Position numbers and translations under genes: made by a program. 64,000 nt of DNA from Bugula neritina (lineage: Eukaryota; Bryozoa; Gymnolaemata; Cheilostomatida; Bugulidae). The notes below the pieces were generated by a model. It had not been told where the DNA came from, searched no databases, and saw only the letters and a program-made list of their open reading frames with translations. Every line of letters starts with the position of its first letter. The stretch's first letter is position 1. The stretch spans positions 1,368,680 to 1,432,679 of the forward strand of contig OZ037767.1 in NCBI GenBank assembly GCA_964035545.1, given 5' to 3'. Below are positions 60,880-64,000 of this stretch, one piece after another.

Positions 60880-63800
60880 ATGTCTGGAGAAATAAGAAAA
60901 TGTGCTACACTCTCGGACTATTTTTCTGAAGATCAAATTGAAGCGATGGGCAGATGTGAAAAAACAAGAAAAGAAAATCTCATTCGGAATTACAACTATA
61001 TGAAGTCTATAGGTAAATCTAAATATTCTGCATTGCTTGTTATAAAACATATATAATTGTTAATATGCATTATGTTATTTCCTGCTACCCTAACAGAACA
61101 AATTGGAGATGGATGAGAAAGTATACATCATGCTATTTCTTACATTGAGCTGCATGCAAGCATTTATAACTCAACATTGATTTAACATTGCGGTAAGATA
61201 CAATGTCAGTTGATTTTTTAAAAATGTCACTTGCTGAATTTATATTTAGGGCTGGATACTATTAAACCTCCATTTACAAAGAAAGAAGTTCTAAAGCAAC
61301 CTTTAGCTGAGAGAAACTCATGTGGTTCCATAGAGAAAGGTGGAGAGGCGGCTGTTAACACCACCAAGTGTGATACTAAGGTATAGCAATTCTATTCTTT
61401 TGTTTACTCAATATACCTCAAATTTTACTTTCCAACTATTTGGCTTTTTGATCCACACTTCATGCTTCTATATATTCAAAAGCTATGTAGTGTCCTTGAT
61501 AATAAATAGTAAAATTTCATAAACTTGGTTTTATTTAGTTTGCTTACTGACACTCTGCTGCCAATTTGTTCACAGCTGTTATAATTTCTCATTTAGCAAT
61601 TTAGCATATACTGACATTGCCACACTGTGTTTGTGTTTTCACAGATTTCAACAGTGAATCGCCCATCTTTATTGTATGTTTTAGCACTTGTTTGTCACTT
61701 TTTTATCTTCAGGACCATTTTAGTATCACTAGGTGCATTGCAAGTTTTATTCTGCACTGACTGCACTCAAAAGTCATGATTAAGAAATGAGTGCATTAGC
61801 TTTACCATAAGACACAAACAGATAATATACCACTTAGCCAGGACATTATAGTATAAGAACCCTCAAGGTTCCATTCTCATCTACTCTCACATAATATCAG
61901 TTATTTTCACAAAACGCACAGTATAAAATATTTCTTTTCCTATAACTTTGCTAATCTATACTATTACTTTGAATATTTTAATAATTATAAAACAAGCAAT
62001 TTATCAAATTATCTTATGTACTTTTCTGTGTTTAATTTGCTCTTATTCTGTCATATTTTAATCTTCTTGTAAAAAAAATTGTAGAACTTCACTGTGTAAA
62101 CGGTGTGAATAAATAGACTGCCTACACTAAAACACACAGCCGTATGAAACTTTCATATCAACTTAGGAGGGCAGCTACAATAATTTCGAAAGATCTGATA
62201 TGCACCATGCATAACTATCACTTAATCGATGGACTCTAATGGATTCTTGCATATATAAACGTATCAGTTCTGCTTAACTTTTGCTTCAAATGCTAAATTC
62301 TTTGCCTAACTTTGAAAAACCTCTACTCAAATGATTTTCCACATGATTCATAAAAGCACAGTTACAAGTTTGTCATTACAGAATGCAGATGCTGACACTA
62401 ATGGGAAATTAGACAGCAGTTTTGAATCTGAAGCTCTGGATTGGTTAGAGAACTGTTACTCTTCTGGAGACTCTGATGATGAATACAACGAGGAGAATAT
62501 TCCAGTAAATAAGAGAATTCTGAAACCAAAAGGTAGTATGAGAGAATAACTATACATTGCTATACTTGTGAATACTATATGAGCTATTTAGTTTACTTGT
62601 AGAGTTGTGTAAATAGTCATATATAGGAATTCACAAGGCAAAGATCCCATGCATATACACAGTTGGCTAATGTTAAGTTACGTTTATACCTCTGCTGAAA
62701 AAAATACTGAGTTTCAGTTAATAGCGCTTGTCCAGGTACCCTTTTATAGTCAAACTGAAATCGTTGAAATCATATTTATGCCGAAACTTACTTTCTAAAA
62801 GTAAACTCTGACTCGCCTAATGGCCATTTGATGCCCTTTATAGACGTCGTGAATTAGTGAAATTGTCAGCATAAAAGTGATATTTGTGAAGGCGTAGGCG
62901 ATATAATTATTACCATATAAGTATGTCATCTTATAATCGCCAAAGTCATAACTAAATAACGATGTTTACAAGGAGTTGTTACTCCTTTTGAGTATTATTC
63001 TGAAATCGGCCGATTAAGTTATCACAGTACAAAAATTTTTACTAGTGGCTTTTACAATGCAACGCAACTCGAAGAACTTTCAACCCAGCCAAATTGAATT
63101 TTGAACTGAAAATCGTGAAAGTCTAAACGCAACTAAAACTTAATTGATGTTATGTTCTTGCCATATTTGACAGTTTATTAGCCTACACGACTGTGTGAAA
63201 GCTGCAATTTTTGTTTATTTGCTAAAAGTTAATACAACTAGACTAATTATTTCGAGTTTGTTAATCTGATAATACATCTTCCAAGTGATATGTGAATATG
63301 TATTTTCTAGCACATTTTGGGACAAAAAAATTATCCTGGTTATTACTTTGTGTTCAGCCTTTTCAGTAAAGTATTACATATTATTACATGAATCCTCATA
63401 ATAATTTGTTGCAGCTGAAGAAAATAGTTCTTCCCCAGTTGAACTAGAAGCTCCCAGAACTATAAAATGTGGAGACTGTGACTTTAGATGCAGTTATCCT
63501 GACGAACTCAAGAAACATATGAAATGTCACCGGAAAGGAAGTGAGAAGAAATACAAGTGTACTCTGTGTGAGTATAGAAGTGCAGACCGCCGTAACCTAC
63601 AGACACACCTCAGGACACACAGTGGAGAGAAGCCATACAAGTGTACTCTGTGTGAGTATAGAAGTGCATACAGTGGTGCTCTACAGAGACACCTCAGGAC
63701 ACACAGTGGAGAGAAGCCATACAAGTGTACTCTGTGTGAGTATAGATGTACAACCAGTAGTACCCTACAGAACCACCTCGGGACACACAGTGGAGAGAAG

Positions 63801-64000
63801 CCATACAAGTGTACTCTGTGTGAGTATAGAAGTGCATACAGCAGTGCTCTACAGAGACACCTCAGGACACACAGTGGGAAGAAGCCGTACAAGTGTACTC
63901 TGTGTGAGTATAGATGTACAACCAATGGTAACCTACAGACACACCTCAGGACACACAGTGGAGAGAAGCCATACAAGTGTACTCTGTGTGAGTATAGATG
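60880..64000 (+). CDS. KRAB-related C2H2 zinc-finger protein D (no PR/SET), 3' end outside window
   Basis: Exons: 60880-61012 (UTR part from 60837), 61250-61380, 62382-62532, 63415 to beyond 64000. Same architecture and phases as protein A. KRAB-related box MSGEIRKCATLSDYFSEDQI. Fingers after the conserved first: helices DRRNLQT, YSGALQR, TSSTLQN, YSSALQR, TNGNLQT, then a cut sixth. One linker is GKKP instead of GEKP, and one finger reads LGTH. This is the longest array of the paralogues so far. No stop codon, and no PR/SET exons in the intron before the fingers. Confidence 0.85.

Larger units (their letters stand above)
43440..64000 (+). repeat. Tandem segmental array of KRAB-related zinc-finger units
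   Basis: Units begin near 43440, 50470 and 58835, each with the same order: antisense ryanodine-receptor fragment, three-CCAAT promoter, 5' UTR exon, KRAB-related exon, linker exon, acidic exon, finger exon. A partial unit starts at about 55280. Introns align almost base for base between units, so the duplications are recent relative to the split from the PRDM9-like gene. Unit spacing differs because of two TIR insertions (first unit) and a 270-bp insertion (third and fourth). The array continues past the window. Confidence 0.9.

Overview
The window is nuclear DNA of an intron-rich, AT-rich animal. All genes are split, with GT-AG introns of about 80 bp to 5 kb, and the gene set is metazoan: DROSHA, an ionotropic glutamate receptor, LRRC59, a PRDM9-like gene and ryanodine-receptor fragments. 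There is no bacterial or viral gene content. The species cannot be fixed from this window. Gene content and base composition would fit an early-branching animal (sponge, cnidarian or placozoan), but that is inference. I built the gene models by hand, chaining exons by splice sites, reading-frame phase and family similarity. Each complete model, and the C-terminal DROSHA model, sums to a whole number of codons.

Layout. (1) 1-15286 (+): the C-terminal 20 exons (856 aa) of DROSHA, from the zinc-binding CCxH region to the end of the dsRNA-binding domain. Many introns are largely minisatellite, and one holds a TIR element. The 4.7-kb intron 4 contains a complete antisense gene (3539-5598) for a 245-aa EF-hand protein like sarcoplasmic calcium-binding protein/calexcitin. 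(2) 15.3-18.05 kb: 3' UTR and intergenic DNA. (3) 18052-26999 (-): a complete 17-exon, 910-aa AMPA/kainate-type ionotropic glutamate receptor. (4) 29052-34656 (+): a complete 8-exon, 312-aa LRRC59 orthologue. Its exon 4 donor has been amplified into about 49 copies of a 33-bp repeat. (5) 36724-41331 (+): a complete 11-exon, 649-aa PRDM9-like gene: KRAB-related domain, acidic region, zinc knuckle, PR/SET domain, one proximal zinc finger and a C2H2 array. (6) 43.4-64 kb: a tandem segmental array derived from that gene. Each unit carries a promoter with three CCAAT boxes, the KRAB-related exon, a fused linker exon, the acidic exon and a C2H2 array, but none of the PR/SET exons. The splice phases remain compatible, so the units encode KRAB-related zinc-finger proteins without a methyltransferase. 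One unit is a chimera formed by recombination through a finger array, and the last runs off the window. Head-to-head with each promoter lie the last two exons of a ryanodine receptor gene, damaged differently in each copy.

The most notable system is the PRDM9-like gene beside SET-less KRAB-related zinc-finger paralogues whose DNA-contact residues differ from finger to finger. It looks like a local origin of a KRAB zinc-finger family from a PRDM9 ancestor. The second theme is repeated tandem duplication of exon 3' ends together with their 5' splice sites, most extremely in LRRC59. Otherwise the neighbouring genes look functionally unrelated.
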